Origin: Candidatus Coatesiibacteriota bacterium
Lineage (GTDB): Bacteria > B130-G9
DNA length: 17,352 nucleotides
Direction: 5' to 3'
NCBI GenBank assembly: GCA_016929465.1
Contig: JAFGIT010000086.1
Coordinates: 1 to 17,352, forward strand
Below are positions 9,101 through 16,388 of this stretch, piece after piece (position 1 is the first letter of the stretch; each line of letters opens with the position of its first letter). A program made the translations under genes and the position numbers. Under the pieces are notes generated by a model. It worked only from the letters and a program-made list of their open reading frames with translations, was not told where the DNA came from and made no database searches.

Positions 9101-11358
9101 ACGCTCTCGTAAATCTGGGACGCATCCTGGGCTTGCCCCAGGACGGCGAGGACTTCTGCGAGCTCGACAGAGGCACGGACATACTCCTCACTGTCCCTCT
9201 CGGCCTCCGGCCAAACGGAGATCGCGCGGGAGAAATACGACTCCGCATCTCGCATGAAAAAAGATTGCCTGGCTTCGTGAGCGGCCTCGAGAAGATACGG
9301 AACGGCCTTCCGGCCGCGACCGGCCTGCGCGAAATGATAGCCTATCAAACCCGGCCTGACCGGCTTTTCGGACTTCGCAACATCGACTGCGGCAAGGTGA
9401 TAATCCCTGCGGCTATCCTCGTCCATTCGATCATAAATGAGGTTCCTCAGGAGTTGATGCCTGAAGGAGAATCGCCCGTCGCCCGTCTCGATGAGTATCC
9501 CCGTCGAGCGCAATCCCATGAGTCTCTTCCAGATGGTCTCGGATCTCCTTATGCGACAGATCTTCTTGAGCGAACTGACCTCGAAGCTCTGGCCGAGGAT
9601 GCTTGCGGCCTCGAGCATGCCCATCTCGGCTTCGGGAATACCGTCGAGCCTGTTACTAAGCATCTCTGCGAGCATTTCCGAAGTCGAGCACTCGATCCCC
9701 TGCTGCGACTTGAGCGAGAACACGTCCTCCTCAAAGCTCAACGCGCCAGAGTTAGTCATTTCTCGGACCGTCTCCTGGAGGAACAGAGGATTTCCTCCGG
9801 TAAGATTCAAGAGCGTCTCCTTCACTTCATCGGGGCAATCCGGCTCTCCGAACATCGAGGAGATGAGCTCTCCGATCTCCGTCCGCTCGAGCCCTGATAG
9901 AGGCAGTGTCTGGCCAATCCGCAAGAGTTCCGGCAAGAATTTTGCAGAAGATTCTCCCAACGCGGTCAAGTAGATGACAAGTTTCGGAAGAGATTCGAGG
10001 CTTCTCGCGAGGTGAAGGACAAACTCCGCAAACGCGGGGGCTGTCGAGTCGATGTCATCAATGAAGAGCGCGAGTCGCTCGTTCGCCTCCCGGCACTTAC
10101 TCATTATCTCGAGAATCTCCTCGAATAAGGCTACCTTCTTCTCGTTCAGCCTGCCGGACGCAAAAATCGCGAAGTCCGCCGGTCTCTCCGGGAGATCGCT
10201 CAGGATGTGCGACAGATTTGGGTAGTCCCCGACGTCGAGCTCCATTAGGCCGCCTAATTGGTCAATTAGGTCCTTGAAGAGCAGCTTGCCAGGACCGATC
10301 GTGCCGCTGACCGACACAACTGGAGTATTCTCTAATCGCAGTTTGAACCTGTGCTCGCGAAGCAACCTGGTCTTGCCGATGCCCTCCTCGCCCTGGATCA
10401 GAATTAGCCTGCCGCTGCCCGTAGATTCATCCGGGTGAATGGCCTTCAACATCTCCTCGAGCTCCCGCTGGCGCCCGATGAATGCCGGCTCGAGAAGGCC
10501 GACCGGGCCACCAAGGCTGCGCGAAACCACTGCCTTGCCGCCGGTCTCATTGGAGATGTGCAGCATGAGAGACCTGGCCGAGCTGAAGCGGTCCGCGGGG
10601 TCCCTGCTGATGAGCTTCATTGTTGTTTCCGAGAGCCAGTCTGGAACTCCCGCATTTAGCATCGCCGGGCTGGGTGGCGTTTCGGTCATCTGGGCCTTCA
10701 GAGTCGAGGAGATCTCCTCGCCTCTGAATGGGAGCATCTTAGTAAGGACCTGATACAGAACCACACCCAGAGAGTAGAGGTCGGAGCGGCCATCGGGTTC
10801 GCCCCCGCAGAATACCTCGGGCGGCATGTAGCCGGGAGTGCCTCCGACCGAATCGAGCGAACAATCACTTTCGCAGGCACATGCCAGGCCGAGGTCCAAT
10901 AGCTTCGCCCGTGGCGTTCCCGTCTTGTCGTTCGTGATGAGAATGTGTGCCGGTTTGATATCGCCGTGGAGACATCCGCTTCTGTGCATGTAGTCGAGCG
11001 CGTCCGTTATCTGCTGGATGACGATTGCCAGAGCATCTATTTTCAGCTGCTTGAAGAACTCTGTGATGGGGACACCCTCTGCGTATTCCATCACGATGAA
11101 GGGACCCACGGCCCGGTCCGTGCCGAGGTCGAGCACCTTCACCAGGTTCGGATGCTCCAAATCCGCCAGGAAAGTGAACTCACGAAATAGCCTGGCCGCG
11201 GAGCGCTTTGTCCGCTCATCCTCGTCGAGCATCTTCAGCGCGCAGCGCTTACCAGAGCTCGTCTCCCAGGCCTCATAGACCGTCCCAGAAGCGCCTGAGC
11301 CTATTCGCTCCCCAATCGTATATCGAGAGACCGTTTTGTGTGGTCTGTTCTTAACCAT
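6133..11358 (-). CDS. Giant regulator: Ser/Thr kinase-NTPase-TPR-GAF-sigma-54 activator
   Basis: This 1741-residue cytoplasmic protein has these parts in order. Residues 13-268 are a Ser/Thr kinase: GSGASG loop 20-25, Lys42, catalytic Asp133-x-Lys135, DLG at 155-157, PPE at 179-181. Residues 293-530 are a STAND/AAA_16-like NTPase: FIGRQREL, Walker A GEEGIGKT 323-330, Walker [10 protein letters not shown] 429-437. About 680-1215 are TPR-like helical repeats. About 1223-1385 are a GAF domain. Residues 1413-1640 are a sigma-54-interacting AAA+ domain: Walker A GRSGTGKE 1444-1451, GAYTGA loop 1491-1496, Walker B IFLDE 1512-1516, arginine-finger region REDLYYRL 1570-1577. Residues about 1700-1735 are a Fis-type helix-turn-helix. 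The ATG start leads straight into the kinase; its ribosome site is weak. It should bind enhancer DNA and drive sigma-54 RNA polymerase in response to phosphorylation, nucleotide or GAF-ligand signals. The kinase has unusual residues: HGD for HRD, and His138 where the metal-binding Asn is normal. Confidence 0.95.
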   Translation of the reverse strand: MVKNRPHKTVSRYTIGERIGSGASGTVYEAWETSSGKRCALKMLDEDERTKRSAARLFREFTFLADLEHPNLVKVLDLGTDRAVGPFIVMEYAEGVPITEFFKQLKIDALAIVIQQITDALDYMHRSGCLHGDIKPAHILITNDKTGTPRAKLLDLGLACACESDCSLDSVGGTPGYMPPEVFCGGEPDGRSDLYSLGVVLYQVLTKMLPFRGEEISSTLKAQMTETPPSPAMLNAGVPDWLSETTMKLISRDPADRFSSARSLMLHISNETGGKAVVSRSLGGPVGLLEPAFIGRQRELEEMLKAIHPDESTGSGRLILIQGEEGIGKTRLLREHRFKLRLENTPVVSVSGTIGPGKLLFKDLIDQLGGLMELDVGDYPNLSHILSDLPERPADFAIFASGRLNEKKVALFEEILEIMSKCREANERLALFIDDIDSTAPAFAEFVLHLARSLESLPKLVIYLTALGESSAKFLPELLRIGQTLPLSGLERTEIGELISSMFGEPDCPDEVKETLLNLTGGNPLFLQETVREMTNSGALSFEEDVFSLKSQQGIECSTSEMLAEMLSNRLDGIPEAEMGMLEAASILGQSFEVSSLKKICRIRRSETIWKRLMGLRSTGILIETGDGRFSFRHQLLRNLIYDRMDEDSRRDYHLAAVDVAKSEKPVRPGLIGYHFAQAGRGRKAVPYLLEAAHEARQSFFMRDAESYFSRAISVWPEAERDSEEYVRASVELAEVLAVLGQAQDASQIYESVWDKSKAHLSAGERCAIARHRGLALASIGQAKSALKWYEKVVSDLGGISTDCQAYLSNSIGMAYYSAGEYEAARDHFNRVLELLSGASSTELARAYRQLSIVADTRGRQDDAVAHARKAVEVAEAMGDEREKAHARISLGILLGRRGETKAAIPEFMGALSFFEPRRSLEALACIYNNLGNEYEILGDLQSVLKYRKEAFTVSRLIEDKMASIYAYRGLGGIQISLGNWDEAKHSLTESLRLSQELGESRQIAISLRWMGHLHCLKGNLEEAGDCADRALELLRESDDRAELVQGLILQARVDRFEGCVESAEHASRKALALVENLDLVVEKTTAAVELAQILLDNGAVSDADDLFATTISPLVERESSLAKQGAFLLLARIRLLQGRYADAAVISKRVKSMSEQCGIVYEGALADLLFAESAFLEGGYREAKNAIGGTISAFKKLGASLDIAQAEKLLRKLDSMNIQADRASADLTLIYEMSRIFNSMLNLDELLSQVMDYVLEKMDAERGIIMLRESDSERLEVVAARNVDRQTIEDVSETSNSIVAKVMEVGEPIVSTNAMDDPRFKSKQSIMLHKIRSLVCVPLKIRDEIVGTIYVDNRITAGLFSEADVKFLTAFSNYAAMAMDRSKMYERLRADRERLANENIELRKSVRIEFGFDAILGESEAMKRVFNLMHRIIPTSATVLILGRSGTGKELVARAIHYNGPRKDKPFIKVNCATLPENLLESELFGHEKGAYTGADKRKMGKFELADTGTIFLDEIAEIKPSLQAKLLQVIEDKQFERVGGTRQISADVRVLAATNREMTKEIEAGAFREDLYYRLCEVVLQLPNLADRAGDIPVLVDHFLAQFSEELGRDKVGITAEAMDVLKSYDWPGNVRELRHALYRAVIATDSAKIDAEDMLSILPMSRDGDPTFFSDAAKEVMAKSRRIANSKAPLRYARAVFEGSILRLALREAGENLSEAARRLGIHRKSFKHLIDEYDDRD

Positions 11359-11421
11359 GTCGCGATAGTATCAAATTGGTGATTGTTGGAACACCAGAAA
11401 TCACATGATTAGCCTTCACAA

Positions 11422-11445
11422 GGCAGTTCGCTCGAATTGACTGCC
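11422..11445. repeat. Small hairpin between rnhB and the regulator gene
   Basis: GGCAGT (11422-11427) and ACTGCC (11440-11445) form a 6-bp stem with a 12-base loop in the 108-base gap after rnhB. No T tract follows on the minus strand, so a terminator call is weak; it may be incidental. Confidence 0.3.
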
Positions 11446-11466
11446 CGGGAATTACTCCGGCCGCAA

Positions 11467-12198
11467 TCAAAATGCAAGGTCCAGAGTCCTGTTATGGTAG
11501 GATCCACAATCGCCCTGCTTCTCGCCGGCGCTCGATTCAATTGCCCGTCGAACTGGCGAAAATGACTCTCGATGAATGGCACACGGCCCATGCAGGCGGA
11601 GAGAATCGACATGTGCCTTGCTGCCGTAGCCCTTGTTGCCGGCAAACCCATAGTGCGGGTATTGCGAATCGAACTCACACATAAGGCGGTCCCGCCAGAC
11701 CTTGGCGACTATCGAAGCCGCCGCAATCGATAGGCTCTTGCTGTCTCCCTTCACCACAGTCACCTGCCGGATGTGGTCCGGTATCTTCCTATTGCCATCG
11801 ACCAGCATAATGTCGGGCGTTTGCCGAAGCTCCCTGATTGCCTTTGCCATAGCAAGCAGCGCGGCCTGCAATATATTGATAGCATCGATTGTCTTCGGAG
11901 GGATAATCCCGACGCCATAGCTCAAGGCCCTATCCGTTATTATCCCGAAGAGCTCTTCACGGGCGTTCGCCGTCAACTGCTTGGAGTCGCGTATCCGGTC
12001 ATCCCTGAATTCGCGCGGCAAGATCACCGCTGCCGCAACCACGGGACCAGCGAGACAGCCACGGCCGACCTCGTCCACTCCAGCGACGAATTCATAGCCC
12101 TCAGCGCGGACCCTCTCATCGAAGGCCCACATTGCGCCGGTCGATTCGGAATTGGCCGTGTTAGAAAGGAATGTCACCGCAGCAATCTCCCGAGACAT
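11467..12198 (-). CDS. rnhB: Ribonuclease HII
   Basis: This enzyme cuts the RNA strand of RNA-DNA hybrids and nicks 5' of single ribonucleotides left in DNA. The 243-residue protein shows the family signature AGVDEVGRG with catalytic Asp42 and Glu43, DSKQL near 71, DGNR with Asp134 and VVKGDSKS with Asp152. These correspond to E. coli Asp16, Glu17, Asp108 and Asp126. SIAAASIVAKVWRDRL and the YGFAGNKGYGS and GPCAIHRESFSPVRRA segments are also typical. The core spans about residues 36-221, with extensions of about 20 or more residues at both ends. The start is uncertain: at ATG 12198 a GGGAG lies too close, whereas a GTG at 12177 has GGGAG about 9 bases upstream and would remove seven residues. 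It lies upstream of the giant regulator on the same strand with a 108-base gap; a functional link is not implied. Confidence 0.96.
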   Translation of the reverse strand: MSREIAAVTFLSNTANSESTGAMWAFDERVRAEGYEFVAGVDEVGRGCLAGPVVAAAVILPREFRDDRIRDSKQLTANAREELFGIITDRALSYGVGIIPPKTIDAINILQAALLAMAKAIRELRQTPDIMLVDGNRKIPDHIRQVTVVKGDSKSLSIAAASIVAKVWRDRLMCEFDSQYPHYGFAGNKGYGSKAHVDSLRLHGPCAIHRESFSPVRRAIESSAGEKQGDCGSYHNRTLDLAF

Positions 12199-12271
12199 TC
12201 TCCCAAGGCAGGTGATTCTGACAATCTCGCCGAATTTAGAACCATCGAAGCTCCCAATATCGTCCAGTGCC

Positions 12272-12286
12272 GGCTGCTATGCAGCC
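12272..12286. repeat. GGCTGC-TAT-GCAGCC hairpin upstream of rnhB
   Basis: This is a perfect 6-bp stem with a 3-base loop, 74 bases before the rnhB start codon. It could lie in the rnhB leader or be chance. Confidence 0.3.
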
Positions 12287-12401
12287 CATGATCCCGGTCC
12301 CACAATATAGACTATATCAATTCTATCATAACATGGAAGCAGCTTGGTCAGCTTTGGCGGGGATTGGTGAGGTCTTGATCGACGGCCGGAGGATTACCTA
12401 T

Positions 12402-12749
12402 TCACTCATCGTCCTCATCTCTGTCCCGCAAATGCTCGATTTCCTCCTTGTGCATACGCATTCTCCTGCGGCGGCCTATCCGCTCCTTCAGGAGGCTGAT
12501 TGCCGCGGCCGCGAGGCAGAAGGCGAGTGCAGCGACTGACATCGTGGCCCTGATCGAGTTATCCCAATCCAGGAAGATGCCCAGCCCTGAACCAAGGGCC
12601 AGGAAGATAAGCCCGAGCCGGAATATGAGGCGGCGCCTTCTGATGGCGCGATCGAAGCTTATGAGAATCAGGACTGTGCCGATGCCCCAGAGGCCGACAT
12701 AGATGTGCGCAAATGCTTCACTCCACCAGATGCCTTTCCCGTTGATCAA
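12402..12749 (-). CDS. Small membrane protein, three predicted helices
   Basis: This open frame of 115 codons starts at TTG 12749; the stop TGA eight bases upstream excludes an earlier start, and no ATG lies near. The ribosome site is weak. The protein has three hydrophobic segments, about residues 12-32, 41-60 and 67-87, split by Arg-rich turns (RAIRRRR). The C-terminal tail is highly charged: first basic (RIGRRRRMRMHK), then acidic (DRDEDDE). The periodic hydrophobic segments with positive flanks argue for a real inner-membrane protein. I recognise no family. It is 203 bases upstream of rnhB on the same strand and divergent from the Rnf operon, across a 662-base repeat-rich gap. Confidence 0.6.
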   Translation of the reverse strand: MINGKGIWWSEAFAHIYVGLWGIGTVLILISFDRAIRRRRLIFRLGLIFLALGSGLGIFLDWDNSIRATMSVAALAFCLAAAAISLLKERIGRRRRMRMHKEEIEHLRDRDEDDE

Positions 12750-12849
12750 GATGCGTCACACTCTCAATTAAGGTCGAGTAATTCGCAGGTTACAGATCAT
12801 CTACACAGCTAGAAGCATACAACAGAAACACAGTGATTGACAACGCGGA

Positions 12850-12868
12850 CTCGGATGGGGTGTGACCT
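12850..12868. repeat. 19-bp direct repeat, left copy
   Basis: CTCGGATGGGGTGTGACCT matches 13218-13236 at 18 of 19 positions. The two copies flank the multi-hairpin element. Confidence 0.7.
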
Positions 12869-13003
12869 GATCTTGTAGGTAATTTGAGCACCACAATTTT
12901 CGATGACATTCACATTCTATTGATCGCCGCCCTGAAAGGGCGATACCTTGGGTAGCCCCACGCGGAAGCGTGGGGTGCTGAAGGCTTCAATCAGCCCTTT
13001 TTT

Positions 13004-13053
13004 CTTCCTCCGCACGCCAATCGCTCCGCGATTGGCGTGCGGAGGAAGTTTTT
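13004..13053 (+). terminator. Long perfect hairpin followed by T5
   Basis: A perfect 21-bp stem (13004-13024 with 13028-13048, loop TCC) is followed by TTTTT on the plus strand and preceded by TTTTTT. The shape fits an intrinsic terminator in the plus direction. However, no plus-strand gene lies upstream and the stem is longer than usual, so it may instead be the core of a repeat element. Confidence 0.4.
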
Positions 13054-13070
13054 GAACGGCGGTTCATGGT

Positions 13071-13103
13071 CCGTAGGCTTGGCCTTCGGCCTGCGCACTA
13101 CGG
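13071..13103. repeat. Recurrent hairpin, copy before rnfD
   Basis: The stem is CCGTAG/CTACGG with the inner palindrome GGCC-TTC-GGCC. The sequences TCCGTAGGCTT and CGCACTACGGCTACC recur with small changes at 16233-16259, beyond rnfA. Confidence 0.65.
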
Positions 13104-13217
13104 CTACCCATGGGATGCCCCATTGGGGCATTCAAAGGAATGAGAGCATATCTATTCGAGCCTATATCGCCCCCAATCGAACTTGAGATGGCCTACCTAC
13201 AATTTTGAGTCATACCC

Positions 13218-13236
13218 CTCGGATCGGGTGTGACCT
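13218..13236. repeat. 19-bp direct repeat, right copy
   Basis: CTCGGATCGGGTGTGACCT differs from the left copy (12850-12868) at one base. Confidence 0.7.
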
Positions 13237-13296
13237 CGGATTGAAACCGACCCTTCTGCACCATGTTCGCCAACGACGAGTGAGCCCCATTTCTGC

Positions 13297-13324
13297 TTGA
13301 CACAGAATTAGTCAACTGTATATT
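13297..13324 (+). promoter_or_regulatory. Sigma-70-type promoter of the rnfDGEA operon
   Basis: A perfect -35 TTGACA (13297-13302), a 16-base spacer and TATATT (13319-13324, five of six matches) sit 88 bases before the rnfD start codon. The predicted start is near 13331. This supports rnfD being the first gene of its transcript. Confidence 0.7.
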
Positions 13325-13411
13325 GGGCGTGTTTTGGCCGGAAGATGCGTCTCATGCTTGGCTGAATCGACGACGTTAATATGGAATCAATCACTGATTA
13401 AGAACGCTTAG

Positions 13412-14410
13412 ATGACGAGTTCCGCAAAGACCAACTTTCTGGTCGTCTCATCCTCGCCGCATATAAAGGCGGCTGGCTCGGTAAGCCGGATTATGTGGGA
13501 TGTGAATCTGGCTCTAATCCCGGCAGCTATTGCGGCTGTATATTTCTTCGGGCTGCCCGCGCTTCGCACCATTGTCATCACCGTAATATCCTGTGTGGTG
13601 TTCGAGGCGGCCTTGCAGAAGCTATTCGGCAAGCGAATTACGATATCGGATGGCAGCGCGGTCGTCACGGGAGTTCTACTCGCATATAACCTCCCACCGA
13701 CAGCGCCATGGTGGATGGCAATTGTCGGCGGCTTCGTCGCCATGTTCCTGGGCAAGCACCTCTACGGCGGATTGGGTAACAACCCGTTCAATCCGGCGCT
13801 CGTCTCGAGGGTCGTTCTGCTGGTTGCCTGGCCATCATTTATGACGACATTCCCAGCTCCTCTTGGGGGAAAGGGAGGTGCAGACGCCATCTCGACCGCG
13901 ACCCCTCTCAACCTGCTCAAGACCGACATGGACATGGGGCTGCACCTCAGGAACTCTGCATCAGTACCGCTTTCCGACTTATTCGTTGGGAATGTGGCCG
14001 GGAGCCTTGGCGAGGTCTCGGCTCTGGCGCTTCTTTTGGGCGCGATCTATTTATTGATGAGAAAAGTCATCAGCTGGCACATCCCTGTATCATATATGGG
14101 TACCGTAGTCATATTCTCTGGGATTTATTGGATCATCGACCCGACAGCGTACGCGAGCCCAGCGTTTCACCTCTTTGCCGGGGGGCTGATGCTCGGCGCA
14201 CTCTTCATGGCGACCGATATGGTCACAACGCCGATGACTGGGCGTGGTATGCTCATCTTTGGTGTTGGCTGCGGCCTTTTAACGATGATCATAAGGTTCT
14301 ACGGGGGCTACCCGGAGGGCGTCTCGTTCTCGATCCTATTCATGAACGCGCTGACGCCGCTGATAGACAAGTTCACGAAGCCTAAGGTTTTGGGGGAGGT
14401 CAAGAAATAA
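13412..14410 (+). CDS. rnfD: Rnf electron-transport complex subunit D
   Basis: RnfD is a membrane subunit of the ion-pumping ferredoxin:NAD+ oxidoreductase. The 332-residue protein begins with the family's SSPHIK element (14-19), followed by many hydrophobic helices. It carries the covalent-FMN motif as STATP (161-165), where Thr164 should hold FMN by a phosphoester bond. GGLGNNPFNPALVSRV (119-133) and the C-terminal FMATDMVTTPMTGRGML and YPEGVSFSILFMNALTPLID are strong RnfD/NqrB landmarks; the STATP motif and overall length favour RnfD. ATG 13412 has a weak ribosome site but gives the expected N terminus. It overlaps rnfG by one base (TAATG). rnfC, usually just upstream, is absent. Confidence 0.96.
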   Translation: MTSSAKTNFLVVSSSPHIKAAGSVSRIMWDVNLALIPAAIAAVYFFGLPALRTIVITVISCVVFEAALQKLFGKRITISDGSAVVTGVLLAYNLPPTAPWWMAIVGGFVAMFLGKHLYGGLGNNPFNPALVSRVVLLVAWPSFMTTFPAPLGGKGGADAISTATPLNLLKTDMDMGLHLRNSASVPLSDLFVGNVAGSLGEVSALALLLGAIYLLMRKVISWHIPVSYMGTVVIFSGIYWIIDPTAYASPAFHLFAGGLMLGALFMATDMVTTPMTGRGMLIFGVGCGLLTMIIRFYGGYPEGVSFSILFMNALTPLIDKFTKPKVLGEVKK

Positions 14411-14979
14411 TGGACACTGTGCCAAGAATGGTCGCGGTGCTGACAATCGTCTGTTGCGTTGCAGCAATTGCGCTTTCACAAGTCTATAGCGTGACCAAAG
14501 AGCCGATAGCGAATGCTGAGAAGAATGAGCAGCTCAAGGCGATAAAGGCAGTACTGCCACCCTACGACAACGACCCATTGAAGGAAGTCGAGAAGCACAA
14601 ATACGAGGGCTCGACTTTCGAATTCTACGCTGGCAAAAAAGCGGGTGAGCTCGTGGGCAGGGCAGTAAAGGTGAAGAGCGACTCGGGCTATAGCGGCACG
14701 ATCGAGGCGATGCTCGGGATTGCGCCCGACGGCAAGATCACAGGGCTATACATCCTAAAGCACTCAGAGACGCCCGGGCTCGGGGCGAAGATCGTGGAGA
14801 AGGCTTTCACGGATCAATTCACGGGCAAGCAGCTCGGGAAGTGCAACCTCTGTGTGAAGAAGGACGGCGGCGACATCGACCAGATAACCGGGGCGACGAT
14901 ATCGCCACGCGCTGTCTGCTTTGCTGTAAGGCAAGGATTACTCGCTCACAAGGCGCTCTACGAGAAGAAATCGGAATAA
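14410..14979 (+). CDS. rnfG: Rnf electron-transport complex subunit G
   Basis: RnfG carries a covalently bound FMN outside the membrane and passes electrons within the Rnf complex. The 189-residue protein has one N-terminal helix (about residues 7-24) followed by an extracytoplasmic FMN-binding domain: GYSGTIEAMLGIAPDGKITG, ILKHSETPGLGAKI (115-128) and the attachment motif TGAT at 160-163, with Thr163 as FMN acceptor. The length is normal. GGGGGAGG about 10 bases before the ATG is a strong ribosome site, and the start overlaps the rnfD stop, so translation is probably coupled. A Cys pair (CNLC, 145-148) just before the FMN motif is visible; I do not know that it is conserved. Confidence 0.96.
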   Translation: MDTVPRMVAVLTIVCCVAAIALSQVYSVTKEPIANAEKNEQLKAIKAVLPPYDNDPLKEVEKHKYEGSTFEFYAGKKAGELVGRAVKVKSDSGYSGTIEAMLGIAPDGKITGLYILKHSETPGLGAKIVEKAFTDQFTGKQLGKCNLCVKKDGGDIDQITGATISPRAVCFAVRQGLLAHKALYEKKSE

Positions 14980-14984
14980 TGAAA

Positions 14985-15010
14985 CGCCAACTGCCACCCG
15001 CCAACTGCCA
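14985..15010. repeat. 14-bp-period tandem duplication between rnfG and rnfE
   Basis: CGCCAACTGCCA occurs at 14985-14996 and 14999-15010. It fills most of the 46-base gap and lies inside a 16-codon open frame (14979-15029) that overlaps the rnfE start. Confidence 0.65.
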
Positions 15011-15025
15011 ACGGAGGCCGCGACA

Positions 15026-15619
15026 TTGAGCGGACTCAGGGAATTCACGAAGGGCATCTGGGAAGTAAATCCGCTTCTCAAGCTCGTGCTCGGCATGTGT
15101 CCCGCACTCGCCGTGACGACCTCCGCTGAAAATGGCGTCGGCATGGGCCTGGCCGCGACCTTCGTGCTGGTCTGCTCGAATGTCATCATCTCGATGATGC
15201 GCAAGATTATCCCGAAGAAGGTACGAATCCCGGTCTTCATCGTGGTCATCGCATCGTTCGTGACCATAGTCGATCTCGTCATGCACGGCTTCTTCATCGA
15301 GCTTTACAAGAGCCTTGGCTTGTTCATACCCCTGATCGTCGTCAACTGCATCATCCTTGGAAGGGCAGAGGCATTCGCCTCGAGGAATGGAGTATTCTAC
15401 TCGCTGCTGGACGGGCTTGGCATGGGGCTCGGCTTCACCCTCGCGCTGTTGGTTCTTGGCTCGATTAGAGAGATAATCGGCAACGGGACGATCTTCGGGA
15501 TCATGGTGATGGGTGCCAGCTATGAGAAATTCCTGATAATGATTTTGCCGCCGGGAGCGTTCGTCACGCTTGGTCTGTTGCTCGGCCTGATGAACAAGAT
15601 CGAAATGAACAAGAAGTAG
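15026..15619 (+). CDS. rnfE: Rnf electron-transport complex subunit E
   Basis: RnfE is an integral membrane subunit that pairs pseudo-symmetrically with RnfA. The protein is 197 residues with about six hydrophobic helices. The start is TTG 15026, supported by GGAGG eight bases upstream and by the family-typical N terminus (LREFTKGIWEVNPLLKLVLG). Cys25 in LGMCPALAV and Cys108 in VVNCIILGRAEAFAS match the cysteines that, with two from RnfA, hold an intramembrane [2Fe-2S] cluster. The C-terminal half has GSIREIIGNGTIFG and LPPGAFVTLGLLLG, both typical. It is 14 bases upstream of rnfA and 46 bases after rnfG. Confidence 0.96.
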   Translation: MSGLREFTKGIWEVNPLLKLVLGMCPALAVTTSAENGVGMGLAATFVLVCSNVIISMMRKIIPKKVRIPVFIVVIASFVTIVDLVMHGFFIELYKSLGLFIPLIVVNCIILGRAEAFASRNGVFYSLLDGLGMGLGFTLALLVLGSIREIIGNGTIFGIMVMGASYEKFLIMILPPGAFVTLGLLLGLMNKIEMNKK

Positions 15620-15633
15620 GCGAGCCATAGAGA

Positions 15634-16215
15634 ATGACTGAGATATTCCTGCTGATAATAAGCGCCGTCTTCGTCAACAACTTCGTGCTGGCGAGATTCC
15701 TTGGCATCTGCCCGTATCTCGGCGTCTCGAAGCGAGTCGAGACCGCAGTCGGGATGGGCGCGGCGGTCGTCTTCGTCATGACTCTCGCCTCGGTCGTTTC
15801 CTGGTCTGTGCATTACTATTTGCTCGTCAAGTTTGGGCTGGAATACCTGCAGATCATCGCCTTCATCCTGATCATCGCGGCTCTCGTGCAGCTGGTCGAG
15901 ATGTTCGTCCAGAAGATGAGCCAGTCTCTATACAAGGCGCTCGGCATCTACCTCCCGCTGATCACGACCAATTGCGCGGTTCTCGGCGTCTCGATCTTAA
16001 ACATCCAGAAGAAGTTCACTCTTCTATACACCCTCTTCTACGGATTCGCTGCCTCGCTGGGCTTTGGCCTTGCGATAGTGATCTTCGCCGGCATCCGGGA
16101 GCGGATAGAGCTCATGGATGTCCCGAAACCGCTGAAGGGCATCTCGATAGGCCTCATCACCGCAGGCATCCTCTCCCTCGCCTTCCTCGGCTTCTCCGGC
16201 CTGGTGAAGGAGTAG
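15634..16215 (+). CDS. rnfA: Rnf electron-transport complex subunit A
   Basis: RnfA is the integral membrane partner of RnfE. The 193-residue protein has six hydrophobic segments and the family start MTEIFLLIISAVFVNNFVLA. Cys26 (FLGICPYLG) and Cys114 (TTNCAVLG) complete the four-cysteine [2Fe-2S] site shared with RnfE. The C-terminal AGIRERIELMDVPKPLKGI and GLITAGILSLAFLGFSGLV are characteristic of RnfA. The ribosome site is weak (AGAG), so translation may depend on coupling to rnfE 14 bases upstream. It ends the cluster: no rnfB follows, and no clear intrinsic terminator is seen after it. Confidence 0.97.
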   Translation: MTEIFLLIISAVFVNNFVLARFLGICPYLGVSKRVETAVGMGAAVVFVMTLASVVSWSVHYYLLVKFGLEYLQIIAFILIIAALVQLVEMFVQKMSQSLYKALGIYLPLITTNCAVLGVSILNIQKKFTLLYTLFYGFAASLGFGLAIVIFAGIRERIELMDVPKPLKGISIGLITAGILSLAFLGFSGLVKE

Positions 16216-16233
16216 GAGGGCCGCCTTTCGGAT

Positions 16234-16254
16234 CCGTGGGCTTACGCACCACGG
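16234..16254. repeat. Recurrent hairpin, copy after rnfA
   Basis: CCGTGG/CCACGG pair around a 9-base loop and are followed by CTACC, as in the copy at 13071-13103. The stem base pair that differs between copies (A-T there, G-C here) is changed on both sides. Confidence 0.6.
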
Positions 16255-16304
16255 CTACCGATTGTATTCCACTTGCCAGGGGAAGGAGACCCGTGGCTCG
16301 ATCA

Positions 16305-16327
16305 GGTGGGTCAATTTTTGACCCACC
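16305..16327. repeat. 10-bp perfect dyad, possible activator site
   Basis: GGTGGGTCAA and TTGACCCACC pair around TTT. Its centre is about 217 bases upstream of the start predicted from the sigma-54-type promoter at 16508. No T tract follows, so it is not a good terminator for rnfA. Confidence 0.6.
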
Positions 16328-16388
16328 CCTGAGAGTGGCCTGATAGACGGCGATTACGCCACTTCCCATCGACCGAGGTCTCCCGTAC

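Larger units (their letters stand above)
12949..13110. repeat. 162-bp multi-hairpin element
   Basis: The ends TGGGTAGCC (12949-12957) and GGCTACCCA (13102-13110) are perfect 9-bp complements. Inside are an 8-bp stem with a GGAA tetraloop (12956-12975, CCCCACGC/GCGTGGGG), a perfect 21-bp stem with a 3-base loop (13004-13048) and a hairpin CCGTAG...CTACGG (13071-13103). The terminal stem overlaps the first and third hairpins by two bases each, so minor rearrangement is needed for all to form at once. It could be a miniature mobile element, a cruciform-forming DNA site or a structured RNA. No protein is encoded. Confidence 0.65.
12750..13411. other. Repeat-rich intergenic region before rnfD
   Basis: No gene is seen here, although rnfC normally lies directly upstream of rnfD. 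The content is a 19-bp direct repeat (12850-12868 and 13218-13236), a small hairpin CGCCCT-GAA-AGGGCG (12928-12942), a 162-bp element bounded by 9-bp inverted repeats and holding three hairpins (12949-13110), a hairpin ATGCCCC-ATT-GGGGCAT (13115-13131) and a sigma-70 promoter (13297-13324). Confidence 0.65.

Noticed and set aside
8875-9897. A 340-codon plus-strand open frame
   Set aside because: It lies wholly opposite the giant regulator's TPR and NTPase region, has no recognisable motif, and the minus frame is unambiguous.
12837-12842. TTGACA as a -35 element
   Set aside because: No -10-like hexamer occurs 15-19 bases downstream, and no gene start follows.
12850-13236. A CRISPR array
   Set aside because: Only two copies of a short repeat, 368 bp apart, with no regular spacers and no cas genes.
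14819-15628. A 269-codon minus-strand open frame
   Set aside because: It is antisense to rnfG and rnfE; the composition (many His, Asp, Glu, Arg) is typical of a shadow of membrane-protein codons.
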